A program made the position numbers and the translations under genes. Positions 16,756 through 24,909 of a stretch of DNA of 64,000 bases are shown one piece after another (the stretch's first letter is position 1; each line of letters starts with the position of its first letter). Origin of the DNA: CAVOHU01 sp963843385 (GTDB taxonomy: Bacteria > Acidobacteriota > Vicinamibacteria > Vicinamibacterales > JAKQTR01); assembly GCA_963843385.1 (NCBI GenBank), contig CAWJJY010000007.1, forward strand, positions 1,364,001 to 1,428,000, written 5' to 3'. The notes below the pieces were generated by a model that ran no database searches, was not told where the DNA came from, and saw nothing but the letters and a program-made list of their open reading frames with translations.

Positions 16756-17540
16756 CGCTCGGCTACCACGGTCACCGGGGACCCCGCCAGGCGCAACAGG
16801 CCGGCCGCGGCCAGGCCGCGCTCGAGGCCTTCAGTGAATCCCCGCGAACCGATCAGCTTGTGAAAGGAGATCGGCAGCACGAACTGGCGGTGGATTCCGA
16901 CGACCCGGAATCCATTCGCCTCGACGGCCGTGCGCACCGCCGCATGTCGAAGCACGCGGTACGCCTCGACCGTGCGGCCCATCGCCGCCAGCAGCCGCCG
17001 CGCTCCGGACTGGAGCGCCGCCGCGCTGAACGCGGCCGGGTAATCGAACACGATACGGTGGCGCGAAACCCGGCACAGCTCCCCGACGCAACGTCGCCAA
17101 TCCGGGGTGTGCATCAGGACGCGCAGGCTGACGGCGCTGTCGAAGGCGCGATCCGCAAACGACAGCGCGTGGGCGTCGCCGACTTCGAATCGTGCCGTCA
17201 CGCCAGAGGCGACGGCGCGGTCCTGTGCGACGCGGAGCATCTCGGCCGACGCGTCGACTCCGGTCACCGACGCGCCTCGCCGGGCGAGCGCGAGGGCGGC
17301 GCGGCCGGTTCCGGTGCCCACATCCAGGATCGCCTGTCCCGGAAGCTCTCCGAGGAACCCGAAGATGACGCGCTCCTGGGTCTCGGCCAGCAATCTCCCT
17401 ATCTCGCCGCCAAACCTGGCGGCATCGAATTGCTCCGCCATCGTCGGGTCCGCGTAGACCCGATAGCTGTAGTGCTCGTGATCGACCTCTGGCCCGGCGC
17501 TCGATCCGGGAGCGGCGTCTCTCGAGGGATTCGCGCTCAC
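16740..17540 (-). CDS. Class I SAM-dependent methyltransferase
   Basis: 266 aa. After a Ser/Pro-rich N-terminus the fold starts at about residue 60: AILDVGTGTGRAALALARRGASVTGVDASAEML (motif I plus acidic beta-2), ARFEVGDAHALSFADRAFDSAVSLRVLMH (motifs II-III) and a C-terminal helix-rich cap with FHKLIGSRGFTEGLERGL. This is a Methyltransf_11-type enzyme of the kind found in glycolipid and quinone pathways. In this operon a glycan or lipid head-group substrate is likelier than ubiquinone, but the sequence does not prove it. Starts inside the end of the preceding glycosyltransferase gene. Confidence 0.82.
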   Translation of the reverse strand: MSANPSRDAAPGSSAGPEVDHEHYSYRVYADPTMAEQFDAARFGGEIGRLLAETQERVIFGFLGELPGQAILDVGTGTGRAALALARRGASVTGVDASAEMLRVAQDRAVASGVTARFEVGDAHALSFADRAFDSAVSLRVLMHTPDWRRCVGELCRVSRHRIVFDYPAAFSAAALQSGARRLLAAMGRTVEAYRVLRHAAVRTAVEANGFRVVGIHRQFVLPISFHKLIGSRGFTEGLERGLAAAGLLRLAGSPVTVVAERCASS

Positions 17541-18724
17541 GCGGATTCCCCGGGCTGTGACCCGTTCAACATGTCGATGGACCGCTTCACCTTGGCCAGG
17601 TAGGCCTCGTAGGTGAACTTCGTCTCGGCCATCTCCCTTGCCTTCTGGCTCACTGACGCCGCGCGGTCGCGATTCACGATCGCCTCAACGATGGCTTCCC
17701 CGAACGCCTCGGAGGTCGGCTCCGAGAGGATGGCGACCTCGGCATCGAGTACCTGGGTGTGCGTCAGGAGATTGGTGGCTACAATGGGGCGGCCTGCCCG
17801 CAGGTATTGGTAGATTTTCAGCGGAGTGTTCTTTCCTCGGCTTCGGGGCGACACCAGCACGGTCGCCGCGTCCAGGTACTGTGGAATCTCCTCGGCTGGC
17901 CTCTCCCCGGCAAAGACCGTAGCCTCTCCCACTCCGGCCTTCTCGGCGTCGAAACGCGCCTGCGCCACCTGGTCGGGGCGTCCTCCGGCGAGCACCAGCC
18001 TGGCCGCAGGCACCCTCTTCAGCGCGACGCGCATCGCATCGAAGAGCAAGTCGAGACCCTGATACGCCTCGAACGTGCCCGTGTACAGCACCATGGGGAC
18101 ATCGTCTCCAATGCCCAGCTGCGCCCGCACCGGGTTGGAACCCGGAAGCACCCTCGTCTCGCCCGACCCCGGCGCATTCTCGATGAGGACGGTTCGAGCG
18201 CCCGAGTCGATGCGCTGCACCACCTCTCCAAGGTAGCGGCAGATGACGATGACGACCCGCGACCGCTTGACGACCTGGCGCTCGGTCCAGCGGAAGATCG
18301 ACAGCAGCAGCTTCGATCGGCTGTAACGGAAGTTCTCGAGTTGTTCGGGCAAACTCGAATGCATGTCGTACAGGTGCGGCACCTTGAGCCAGCGCGCGAC
18401 GAGTACGCCGATCGCGGCGCCCTCTTCGTGCGACTGCACGAGATCGTATTTTGCGCCCCGCGCCACCGAGAGCGTTCTCGCCGCCAGCAGCGCGTCCAGC
18501 GGGAGCTTGGCCCAGGATGGCCCGATCTTGGCTCGTTTGACGAACGGCGGCCTGGCGGACCTGAAGATGCGGAGCCCGCGGAGAGTCACGTCCTGGCCGA
18601 AGGGATACGTGACCAGGTCGACGGTATGTCCCAGGTCCGTCAGAGCCCGAATCCGGTGATATTCGCTGAAGGGCGTCCCACGGGGCTCGAAAAACGGCTC
18701 CGGGGCGATCATGAGGATGTGCAT
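17537..18724 (-). CDS. Glycosyltransferase family 4 (GT-B), first gene of the operon
   Basis: 395 aa. Starts MHILMIAPEPFFEPRGTPFS, a glycine/proline-rich N-terminal loop seen in a group of GT4 enzymes. Donor-binding half: MVLYTGTFEAYQGLDLLFDAM, ARLVLAGGRPDQVAQAR, ATVFAGERPAEEIPQYLDAATVLVSP and RGKNTPLKIYQYLRAGRPIVATN. The last motif (S-R-G-K-N-T-P-L-K) replaces the usual E-x7-E loop, with Lys contacting donor phosphates. I take the internal ATG as start; 30 extra codons upstream are low-complexity and not conserved-looking. The gene is divergent from the flippase-like gene, with a 224 bp gap that must hold both promoters. Confidence 0.85.
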   Translation of the reverse strand: MHILMIAPEPFFEPRGTPFSEYHRIRALTDLGHTVDLVTYPFGQDVTLRGLRIFRSARPPFVKRAKIGPSWAKLPLDALLAARTLSVARGAKYDLVQSHEEGAAIGVLVARWLKVPHLYDMHSSLPEQLENFRYSRSKLLLSIFRWTERQVVKRSRVVIVICRYLGEVVQRIDSGARTVLIENAPGSGETRVLPGSNPVRAQLGIGDDVPMVLYTGTFEAYQGLDLLFDAMRVALKRVPAARLVLAGGRPDQVAQARFDAEKAGVGEATVFAGERPAEEIPQYLDAATVLVSPRSRGKNTPLKIYQYLRAGRPIVATNLLTHTQVLDAEVAILSEPTSEAFGEAIVEAIVNRDRAASVSQKAREMAETKFTYEAYLAKVKRSIDMLNGSQPGESA

Positions 18725-18948
18725 CTGCTCGGTGGCCTTCGGCGACTGATTCTGGTGCCCTCGGCGAGGCAATGGCAATCGACCGATTGTAGGGGACCCG
18801 CCACGAAAGGTCAACGCGGGAAGGTCCGGAACTCCCCTTCCCTGAAGCCTTTAGAGGTGGACAGTCGCAGATCGCGCGTGATAGCCTGCGGTCGGGCGGC
18901 GGGCCGTGGTGCCTGCAGACCGCATCCCCCTTCGGCCCTACGTGGATC

Positions 18949-19932
18949 ATGGAAGAACCTGACTCGCCCGCGCCTCAGAGCCTGTCCCGCCGCCTGGTCG
19001 TTCTCGGCCTCAAGCTCATCGTCAGCATCGGGTTGCTGGCATTCCTGTTTTCCCGGATGGACCTGCAGCATTTGGGCTCGTACCTCAGCCAGGCATCACT
19101 TGGCTGGCTGGCGACGGCCCTGGCGTTCTACGGGCTCATGGTCCTCGTGAGCACCTGGCGCTGGCAGTTGCTCCTGCGGGCGCAGCACATCGACCTTCCG
19201 GCCTCGCGCCTGTTGAATTCGTACCTGGTCGCGACCTTCTTCAACAACTTCCTGCCGAGCAATATTGGCGGGGACGTCATCCGGATCCGGGATACGGTGT
19301 CGCAGGCGGGATCGAAAACACTGGCGACGACCATCGTCTTGATGGACCGGGGACTGGGGCTGCTCGGCCTGCTCCTGGTCGGAGCTGTTGGATCGAGCGC
19401 TGTGACCGCGCCCGGGCTGGGCGTCCGTCTCTCGGCTCTGCTCTGGCTGGTGTTCATCGGAGGGGCCATCGTCGCGGTGCCGATGGTCCTGGCGCCAGGC
19501 AGCATCGGGCGTCTCCTGAGCCCGCTGCGGGTCTTCCACCAGCAGTGGGTCGACGAGCGAATTGCCCGCTTCACGGGGGCCCTGGCCAAGTTCGGCCGGG
19601 CGCCCGGATCGTTGCTCGCATGTTTTTCCGGCGCCGTGGTCGTCCAGCTCGTGCTCGTGGCGTTCTACGTCGCTATTGTCCGGAGCATGCACATACCGGT
19701 CGCGCCGGTCCACCTGGCCGTGATCGTGCCGCTGTCATTCGTCGTTCAGATGCTGCCCGTCTCCGTGAACGGCTTTGGCGTGCGCGAAGCGACCTTTTCG
19801 TTCTACTTCACCCGGCTAGGTCTCCCGATCGAGTCGGCGGTCATCGTTTCACTGGTCGGCGCCGGACTGATCATCATCTTCTCGCTCACCGGCGCGGTGG
19901 CCTACATCGGCCGCCCTCACCGGCCTGCGTAG
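18949..19932 (+). CDS. Flippase-like integral membrane protein (lysylphosphatidylglycerol synthase TM domain family)
   Basis: 327 aa with about eight hydrophobic helices and the family's internal landmarks: WLATALAFYGLMVLVSTWRW, SYLVATFFNNFLPSNIGGDVIR, TTIVLMDRGLGLLGLL and VVQMLPVSVNGFGVREATFSF. These match the PF03706 superfamily (MprF N-domain, AglD), thought to flip or bind lipid substrates. No C-terminal catalytic domain is attached. A second paralogue lies two genes downstream, on the other side of a radical SAM gene, so both probably act on the same lipid-linked intermediate. Start ATG after GTGGATC. Confidence 0.85.
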   Translation: MEEPDSPAPQSLSRRLVVLGLKLIVSIGLLAFLFSRMDLQHLGSYLSQASLGWLATALAFYGLMVLVSTWRWQLLLRAQHIDLPASRLLNSYLVATFFNNFLPSNIGGDVIRIRDTVSQAGSKTLATTIVLMDRGLGLLGLLLVGAVGSSAVTAPGLGVRLSALLWLVFIGGAIVAVPMVLAPGSIGRLLSPLRVFHQQWVDERIARFTGALAKFGRAPGSLLACFSGAVVVQLVLVAFYVAIVRSMHIPVAPVHLAVIVPLSFVVQMLPVSVNGFGVREATFSFYFTRLGLPIESAVIVSLVGAGLIIIFSLTGAVAYIGRPHRPA

Positions 19933-19989
19933 CCCCGGCAGGCTGCAGCCCCCGCCGGTCCGGTTGACCCCCGGCTACCCCGGGGCTAC
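19929..19989 (+). terminator. Long hairpin after the first flippase-like gene
   Basis: Perfect 10 bp arms GTAGCCCCGG (19929-19938) and CCGGGGCTAC (19980-19989) enclose a GC-rich 41-nt loop that can itself fold. The left arm contains the flippase stop codon. There is no U-run after it. It may end the flippase transcript or form a stable boundary before the radical SAM gene. Function is inferred from position only. Confidence 0.4.
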
Positions 19990-20034
19990 GATGAGGAATC
20001 TATCACCCCGCACTCAGCGTTGAGCCCCGCTCAC

Positions 20035-21198
20035 ATGTCAATAAATACGTTTCGGCTTCAGTATCTGGCAAGAACCGCCGCCGGCGTCCCGCGGGATCTT
20101 GTGAACACGTTTCTGGCGGGGAAGATCAAGGCGATCCGCCCGACCGTCCTGATATTCAACTGCACCTTCGTGTGCGACGCGCGCTGCGAGATGTGCAACA
20201 ACTGGAAGCGCGGCGATCGCAAGTCCGACATGACGCTGGAGCAGATCGACGGCGTGATGAACCACCCGTTCTGGGGCGCGGTCGAGAACCTGAACATCTC
20301 GGGAGGCGAACCGACGACCCGGAATGACCTGCCGGAGATGGTCGAGCTCTTCCAGCGCCGCCTGCCGCGAATGAGGAAGCTCGGCATCAACACGACCGGG
20401 CTGACCCCCCAGCGGGCGATCCCGCAGGTGACTCGCATCGTCAAGTTCCTGGCCGAGCACGACATCCCGGTCAGCGTTCGGGTGTCGCTCGACGGCATCG
20501 GTGATATCCACGACCAGGTGCGGCACGTCAAGCGGGGATTCGACAAGGCCGTCCAGACCATCGACGCGCTCGAGGCCCTCGCGGCGGAGTACCCGAATTT
20601 CCAGTTCGGCGTGGCGGCGACGATCTTCGCGACCAACATGAACGACGCCCGGAACATCCTGGATTGGGCGAAGGCGCGCAACCTGGACGTCGTCTTCAAC
20701 ATGCTCAGGTTCACCGACGCGATGCTCGGGAACAAGGAACTGCAGGAGACCATCGGCCTGAAGCGCCAGGAGGAGGAATTCATGCGCCAGTTCTTCCTCG
20801 ACCGGGTCGAGGAGGAATCGGTCCTCAGCGGCCAGGCGTTCATGTACCTCCACTACGCCGACATGATTGCGAACGGCTATCTCAGGACGATGCCGTGCCC
20901 GTTCCGGTCACAGGGACTCCTGCTCAACCCCGACGGCACGCTCTTCTACTGCGAGAACTCCAAGCCGCTGGGGAACGTCCTGGACGTCAACGCGGAGGAG
21001 CTCTATTTCAAGGCCGAGCACCTGGCCGATCGAGCGACCTTCGAGGAGACGATCTGCAAGAACTGCCTGAGCCCGTGCCAGGTGAACGTCGGGGCCATGA
21101 AACAGTTCTTCCCGTACGCCAAGTTCCTGATGCGCGCGTACCGGATCAAGCGCGACCCGTCCCGTCATCTCGCCACATTGCCCCCGCCATCGCCGTGA
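20035..21198 (+). CDS. Radical SAM enzyme with a C-terminal SPASM-like cluster domain
   Basis: 387 aa. The [4Fe-4S]-SAM motif is CDARCEMCNNW (C-x3-C-x2-C, about residues 45-52), followed by the GGEP motif in NLNISGGEPTTRND and the core strands LGINTTGLTP and VSVRVSLDG. The C-terminal part carries extra cysteines (MPCPFRSQG, YCENSKPLGN, ICKNCLSPCQ) of the SPASM/twitch kind that bind auxiliary clusters. Such enzymes modify peptides, sugars or lipids by radical chemistry. The chemistry here is unknown; the flanking flippases and glycosyltransferases point to a lipid or glycolipid. I use the ATG at 20035 rather than the TTG 15 bases earlier. The downstream flippase gene overlaps its stop (GTGA). 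Confidence 0.85.
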   Translation: MSINTFRLQYLARTAAGVPRDLVNTFLAGKIKAIRPTVLIFNCTFVCDARCEMCNNWKRGDRKSDMTLEQIDGVMNHPFWGAVENLNISGGEPTTRNDLPEMVELFQRRLPRMRKLGINTTGLTPQRAIPQVTRIVKFLAEHDIPVSVRVSLDGIGDIHDQVRHVKRGFDKAVQTIDALEALAAEYPNFQFGVAATIFATNMNDARNILDWAKARNLDVVFNMLRFTDAMLGNKELQETIGLKRQEEEFMRQFFLDRVEEESVLSGQAFMYLHYADMIANGYLRTMPCPFRSQGLLLNPDGTLFYCENSKPLGNVLDVNAEELYFKAEHLADRATFEETICKNCLSPCQVNVGAMKQFFPYAKFLMRAYRIKRDPSRHLATLPPPSP

Positions 21199-22232
21199 GC
21201 CGCCCCAGTCTTGGCGGCGTCCTCCGGGTGCTGGTGGCCGTTGCCCTGACGGCCGGCGTGCTGTGGAAGAGCAACCCCTCGGAAGTGCTGGCAGCCGCCA
21301 TGGACGTCGACTGGCGGCCGATTGGCGTCGCGGTCCTGCTGGTACTCGTTGACCGCGCGCTGATGGCCTACCGGTGGCTCGTGCTGCTGCGCCCGTTTGC
21401 CGGCCCGGATGGACCCCGGCTGGGCGTTGTCATGCGGATCTTCTTCGTCTCAACTTTCATCGGGACGTTTCTGCCGGCCACCGTCGGCGCCGACGCGGTT
21501 CGGGCTGTCGCCCTTTCACGCCACAACGTCTCTGGCTCGGGAGCCGTGGCCTCGGTGCTGATGGACCGGATGCTGGGGGTGCTCTCGCTGCTCATCATGG
21601 CGCTCGTTGCGCTCTCGCTGGCGAGGCAGCTTGCCTTTCAGCCGCTCGTCCTGGCGTCGATCGCCTTGACGGCGGCCGCCTGCGCGGTGGCCGCGGCGAT
21701 GGTCTTCAGCAATCGCGCGGAAGAGCTCGGGCGCCTGATCATCGCCCGGCTCCCCTGGAATCGGGCGCGGCAGGGTGGCTTCAGGCTCATCGAAGCCATG
21801 CAGGGGTACGCGCAGCGGCGAGGCGATCTGTTGAACGTGCTGGCCGGCTCGGTCGGCGTGCAGGTGCTGCGAATTGTTCAGGCGTATTTCCTGGGCCTGG
21901 CCCTGGGCATTGCCTCGCCCCTGACCGCCTACTTCGCCTTCATCCCGCTGATCCTGATCGTCATGCTGCTGCCGGTGACCATCAACGGGCTCGGCACGAG
22001 CCAGGCGGCGTTCGTGTGGTTCTTCGCGCAGGCCGGCGTGGCTCGGCCGGAAGCGTTCGCGCTGTCAATCCTGTTCGTGGCGCTGGGCGTGGTGGGAAAC
22101 CTGCCCGGCGGGCTCCTCTACGCAACGGGCGGCATCGCGCCCGACTCCCGGGACTACTCCCCCGGCCTGAGGCTCCGGCGGAGGAATCGTCACGTGACGG
22201 CTGACGTCTCCCGAATCTCGCGAATCACGTAG
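21195..22232 (+). CDS. Second flippase-like integral membrane protein (lysylphosphatidylglycerol synthase TM domain family)
   Basis: 345 aa from a GTG that overlaps the radical SAM stop (GTGA). It has about eight helices, with FVSTFIGTFLPATVGADAVR, ASVLMDRMLGVLSLL and VMLLPVTINGLGTSQAAFVWFF. These are the same landmarks, in the same order, as the protein encoded at 18949-19932, so the two are paralogues of the PF03706 type. The basic C-terminal tail ends in the cytoplasm by the positive-inside rule. The much longer open frame reaching back to 20664 lies over the radical SAM gene and is an artefact. Its 3' end overlaps the convergent GT2 gene by 43 bp. Confidence 0.83.
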   Translation: MSRPSLGGVLRVLVAVALTAGVLWKSNPSEVLAAAMDVDWRPIGVAVLLVLVDRALMAYRWLVLLRPFAGPDGPRLGVVMRIFFVSTFIGTFLPATVGADAVRAVALSRHNVSGSGAVASVLMDRMLGVLSLLIMALVALSLARQLAFQPLVLASIALTAAACAVAAAMVFSNRAEELGRLIIARLPWNRARQGGFRLIEAMQGYAQRRGDLLNVLAGSVGVQVLRIVQAYFLGLALGIASPLTAYFAFIPLILIVMLLPVTINGLGTSQAAFVWFFAQAGVARPEAFALSILFVALGVVGNLPGGLLYATGGIAPDSRDYSPGLRLRRRNRHVTADVSRISRIT

Positions 22233-23155
22233 GTCGTCTTCTGTTGGGACTCGTGATAGGTGCGAGCCTGCATTTCCGCCAGCAGGCCAAGCGTGATCAG
22301 TTGCACGCCCGTGAACACGAACAGGATGCCCATCAACAGCAACGGCCGGTTCGCAATCGACTCGTTCCCGAAGAGGCGGACATACGCCAGGTAACCGGTG
22401 ATGAGGCCGCCCATGCTTCCCATGATGAGGCCGAGCAGGCCGAAGATCTGCAGCGGCCTCGTGGAGTAGCTGAGCAGGAACTTCACCGTCAGCAGGTCCA
22501 GCACGACCCGGATCGTGCGCGACAATCCGTAATTGGATCGCCCGTGCCGGCGCGCCCGGTGATTCACCACGCGTTCGGCGATCTTCACGCCCTGTTCGCT
22601 CGCGATCGCCGGCAGGAAGCGGTGCATCTCGCCGTACAGCTTCAGCGGCTTGACGACCTCGGCGCGGAACACTTTCAACGAACACCCGTAGTCGTGCAGC
22701 TTGACGCCCGTCGTGAAGGAGATGATGGCATTGGCGATCATCGACGGGAGCCGGCGGTTCAGGAACGGGTCCTTCCGGTTCTTCCGCCATCCTGCGGCGA
22801 TGTCGGCGCCCTGCTCGACCAGCTCGATCAGGGCGGGCAGGTCCGCCGGGTCGTTCTGCAGATCGCCGTCGGTCGTGGCAATCAGCGCGCCGCGGGCGTG
22901 GTCGAATCCGGCCGAGAACGCGGCTGTCTGTCCAAAGTTGCGGCGGAACCTGATGATGCGCCACCGCGGGTCTTTCGCCTGACATTGCGCCAGCAGCTCG
23001 AAACTGTCGTCGGTGCTCCCATCGTCCACCGCGATGATCTCGTACGGACGTCCCCAGGACTCGAGGGTGCCGGTCAGCTCCCGATAGAGTCCGGGAATGC
23101 TCGCGGACTCGTTGCGGATGGGAACGACGACGGAGAGATCCGGTGTGGTCACCAT
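22190..23155 (-). CDS. Glycosyltransferase family 2, polyprenyl-phosphate sugar synthase type, with two C-terminal TM helices
   Basis: 321 aa. GT-A fold: LSVVVPIRNESASIPGLYREL, YEIIAVDDGSTDDSFELLA, RRNFGQTAAFSAGFDHARG, ATTDGDLQNDPADLPALIE (the DxD-like metal site) and HDYGCSLKVFRAEVV. Two transmembrane segments lie near residues 235-260 and 275-300. This is the DPM1/GtrB/ArnC-like arrangement that charges undecaprenyl-phosphate with a sugar or links aminosugar lipids. It would supply the donor used by the ArnT-like GT-C enzyme next door, which is divergently transcribed from a 53 bp gap. Confidence 0.87.
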   Translation of the reverse strand: MVTTPDLSVVVPIRNESASIPGLYRELTGTLESWGRPYEIIAVDDGSTDDSFELLAQCQAKDPRWRIIRFRRNFGQTAAFSAGFDHARGALIATTDGDLQNDPADLPALIELVEQGADIAAGWRKNRKDPFLNRRLPSMIANAIISFTTGVKLHDYGCSLKVFRAEVVKPLKLYGEMHRFLPAIASEQGVKIAERVVNHRARRHGRSNYGLSRTIRVVLDLLTVKFLLSYSTRPLQIFGLLGLIMGSMGGLITGYLAYVRLFGNESIANRPLLLMGILFVFTGVQLITLGLLAEMQARTYHESQQKTTYVIREIRETSAVT

Positions 23156-23192
23156 GAATGGCGATGGAGCCGAGGGTTGGCGCGCACCGGAT

Positions 23193-23198
23193 TATAGT
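23193..23198 (+). promoter_or_regulatory. Possible -10 box for the GT-C gene
   Basis: TATAGT followed by GGCG, the same context as the -10 before the ferredoxin gene (46372). There is no -35 match. Transcription would start about 4-6 bases before the ATG at 23209, leaving almost no leader. Confidence 0.35.
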
Positions 23199-23208
23199 GG
23201 CGCGCGAA

Positions 23209-24909
23209 ATGCACGGTCAAACCGGCGCCGGCCAGCCGCGGCCGTTTGTGGTGTACAGTGAAGACCGGGCGCGTCATCAGCATTCAGGACCCGTGGATCA
23301 TCATCAGGCAAACCCGACAATTATAGCCGACCCCCGTCCGGCAAGGCGGGCTGGACGTGCCGCGACGAACTGGATCCGGAGATCGGCGAATCTGCCTGTG
23401 ACGATCGCGGCGTGCACGCTGGCGCTGGGCACAGCGGCGGCCATCTTCTACTCCTGGACGGGGCTCGCGCTCAGCCACTACGACGCGAAAGCGCACCTGG
23501 TCGTCGCCCGCAGGATCATCGACAGCATCACGCCGGGCTGGGTCCAGATCGGAGCGGTCTGGCTCCCGCTCCCGCACCTGTTGAACGTCCTGCCGGTGCA
23601 GGTGGACGTGTTCTACCGGACGGGCGCGTTCACGATCGGCGTATCGGTCCTCTGTTTCGCTGCAGCGAGCTATCTGGTCGCCCGCATCGTTCTCTGGGCA
23701 ACCGGGTCCGCTGGAGCCGCCATCCTGGCGGCGGCCGTCCTCGTGCTCAACCCCGACATGCTGTACCTGCAAGCCACGCCAATGACCGAACCGCTGCTCG
23801 TGGCGCTGACGCTGCTGGCGGTGTGGTGGTGCATCAAGGCGTTAGGCGATGGAGCCCCGCACCACATCCGGTTGGCCGGCATCGCTGTGGCGTGTGCCTG
23901 CCTGACCCGATACGAGGCTTGGCCCGCGACCGCCGCCATGTTGACCCTCGGCTGGCTGGGGCTGCTGCGATCCGGCCTGCCCTGGCGCATCGCCCTGGCG
24001 CGGGTCGTGCGTGTTGCGATCTACCCGGCCGCCGCGGCTATCGGGTTCCTGTTGCTGAGCCGGGTGACGGTCGGCGCGTGGTTCGTGGACTCGGGGTTCT
24101 TCGTGGCCGAGAATCCGGTCATGGGCCATCCGCTCGAATCGATGGTCACGGTCTGGTGGGCGACGCACTCCCTCACGAGCTATCCCCTGCTGATTCTGGC
24201 CACGGCCGGCGTCATCGTGGTGCTGATCATCGTCGGCTCGGAGGCAAAGCGTGGTTTGTTGCTGGTCCCGCTGGCCCTCATCGCCGTCGGTCTCCTCCCC
24301 TCGGTCGCGTTCTACGAAGGACATCCATTCCGCATCCGCTACATGATCCCGCTCATCCCCGCGATGGCCGTAACGCTCGGGATGGGCATCGGCCTTCTGG
24401 GGCGCATGCGCCCGCTCGCGATCGCCCTGGCCGCCATTGCTATCGTGGCAGGGCCGCATCCATTCGACTCGAAGGCCCCGATGGTGCTCGAGGCACAATG
24501 GGACACGCAACATCGGTTCGGACGCGCTGAGGTCACGGCCCGGCTGAGCAAGATTTACGATGGAGAGCCCATCATGGCCAGCATGGGCTCGCTCGCGCAC
24601 TACATGCAGGAACTGTCACACGAGGGATTCGCGCTGCGGGACTTCCTGCACGAAGGCAACGGAGACATCTGGCTCTCTGCCCTCGAGTGGCCGTACCCGC
24701 ATGTCGGTTGGATTCTGATCGAGGAACAGGCCGAAGGGGGAGACATGCTCGCGGCGCTCGCCCGGAAGCAGCCGAAGTTCCTTGAGGGATATTCCAGGGT
24801 GGCCGAGGGCGGTGGCGTAGCCCTCTACCGGCGAACCGGGCTACCCCACCCCCCACGGGCCGACTCTCAGACCCGGCTAGAACCCGACGCGCATCGTCAG
24901 CAGCGTTGA
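23209..24909 (+). CDS. Polytopic glycosyltransferase-like membrane protein (ArnT/PMT, GT-C type)
   Basis: About 566 aa with ten or more hydrophobic helices and a C-terminal soluble periplasmic domain of about 130 residues. The first periplasmic loop contains LSHYDAKAHLVVARRIIDS, corresponding to the acidic catalytic loop of GT39/GT83 enzymes, and later a Trp/Leu-rich WLPLPHLLNVLPVQ. Expected to transfer a sugar from undecaprenyl phosphate to an acceptor outside the inner membrane. The start is uncertain: ATG 23158, ATG 23209 and several GTGs before the first helix are all possible, and no ribosome binding site decides it. The last codons overlap the convergent beta-barrel gene by 33 bp. Confidence 0.78.
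   Translation: MHGQTGAGQPRPFVVYSEDRARHQHSGPVDHHQANPTIIADPRPARRAGRAATNWIRRSANLPVTIAACTLALGTAAAIFYSWTGLALSHYDAKAHLVVARRIIDSITPGWVQIGAVWLPLPHLLNVLPVQVDVFYRTGAFTIGVSVLCFAAASYLVARIVLWATGSAGAAILAAAVLVLNPDMLYLQATPMTEPLLVALTLLAVWWCIKALGDGAPHHIRLAGIAVACACLTRYEAWPATAAMLTLGWLGLLRSGLPWRIALARVVRVAIYPAAAAIGFLLLSRVTVGAWFVDSGFFVAENPVMGHPLESMVTVWWATHSLTSYPLLILATAGVIVVLIIVGSEAKRGLLLVPLALIAVGLLPSVAFYEGHPFRIRYMIPLIPAMAVTLGMGIGLLGRMRPLAIALAAIAIVAGPHPFDSKAPMVLEAQWDTQHRFGRAEVTARLSKIYDGEPIMASMGSLAHYMQELSHEGFALRDFLHEGNGDIWLSALEWPYPHVGWILIEEQAEGGDMLAALARKQPKFLEGYSRVAEGGGVALYRRTGLPHPPRADSQTRLEPDAHRQQR

Noticed and set aside
17759..19150. A 463-codon plus-strand open frame over the GT4 gene
   Set aside because: It is the mirror of the minus-strand glycosyltransferase gene and its upstream region: no ribosome binding site and no conserved motif.
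20664..21194. Upstream extension of the second flippase-like gene
   Set aside because: The extension reads the radical SAM gene in a wrong phase (Arg/Gly-rich translation); a GTG overlapping the radical SAM stop is the natural start.
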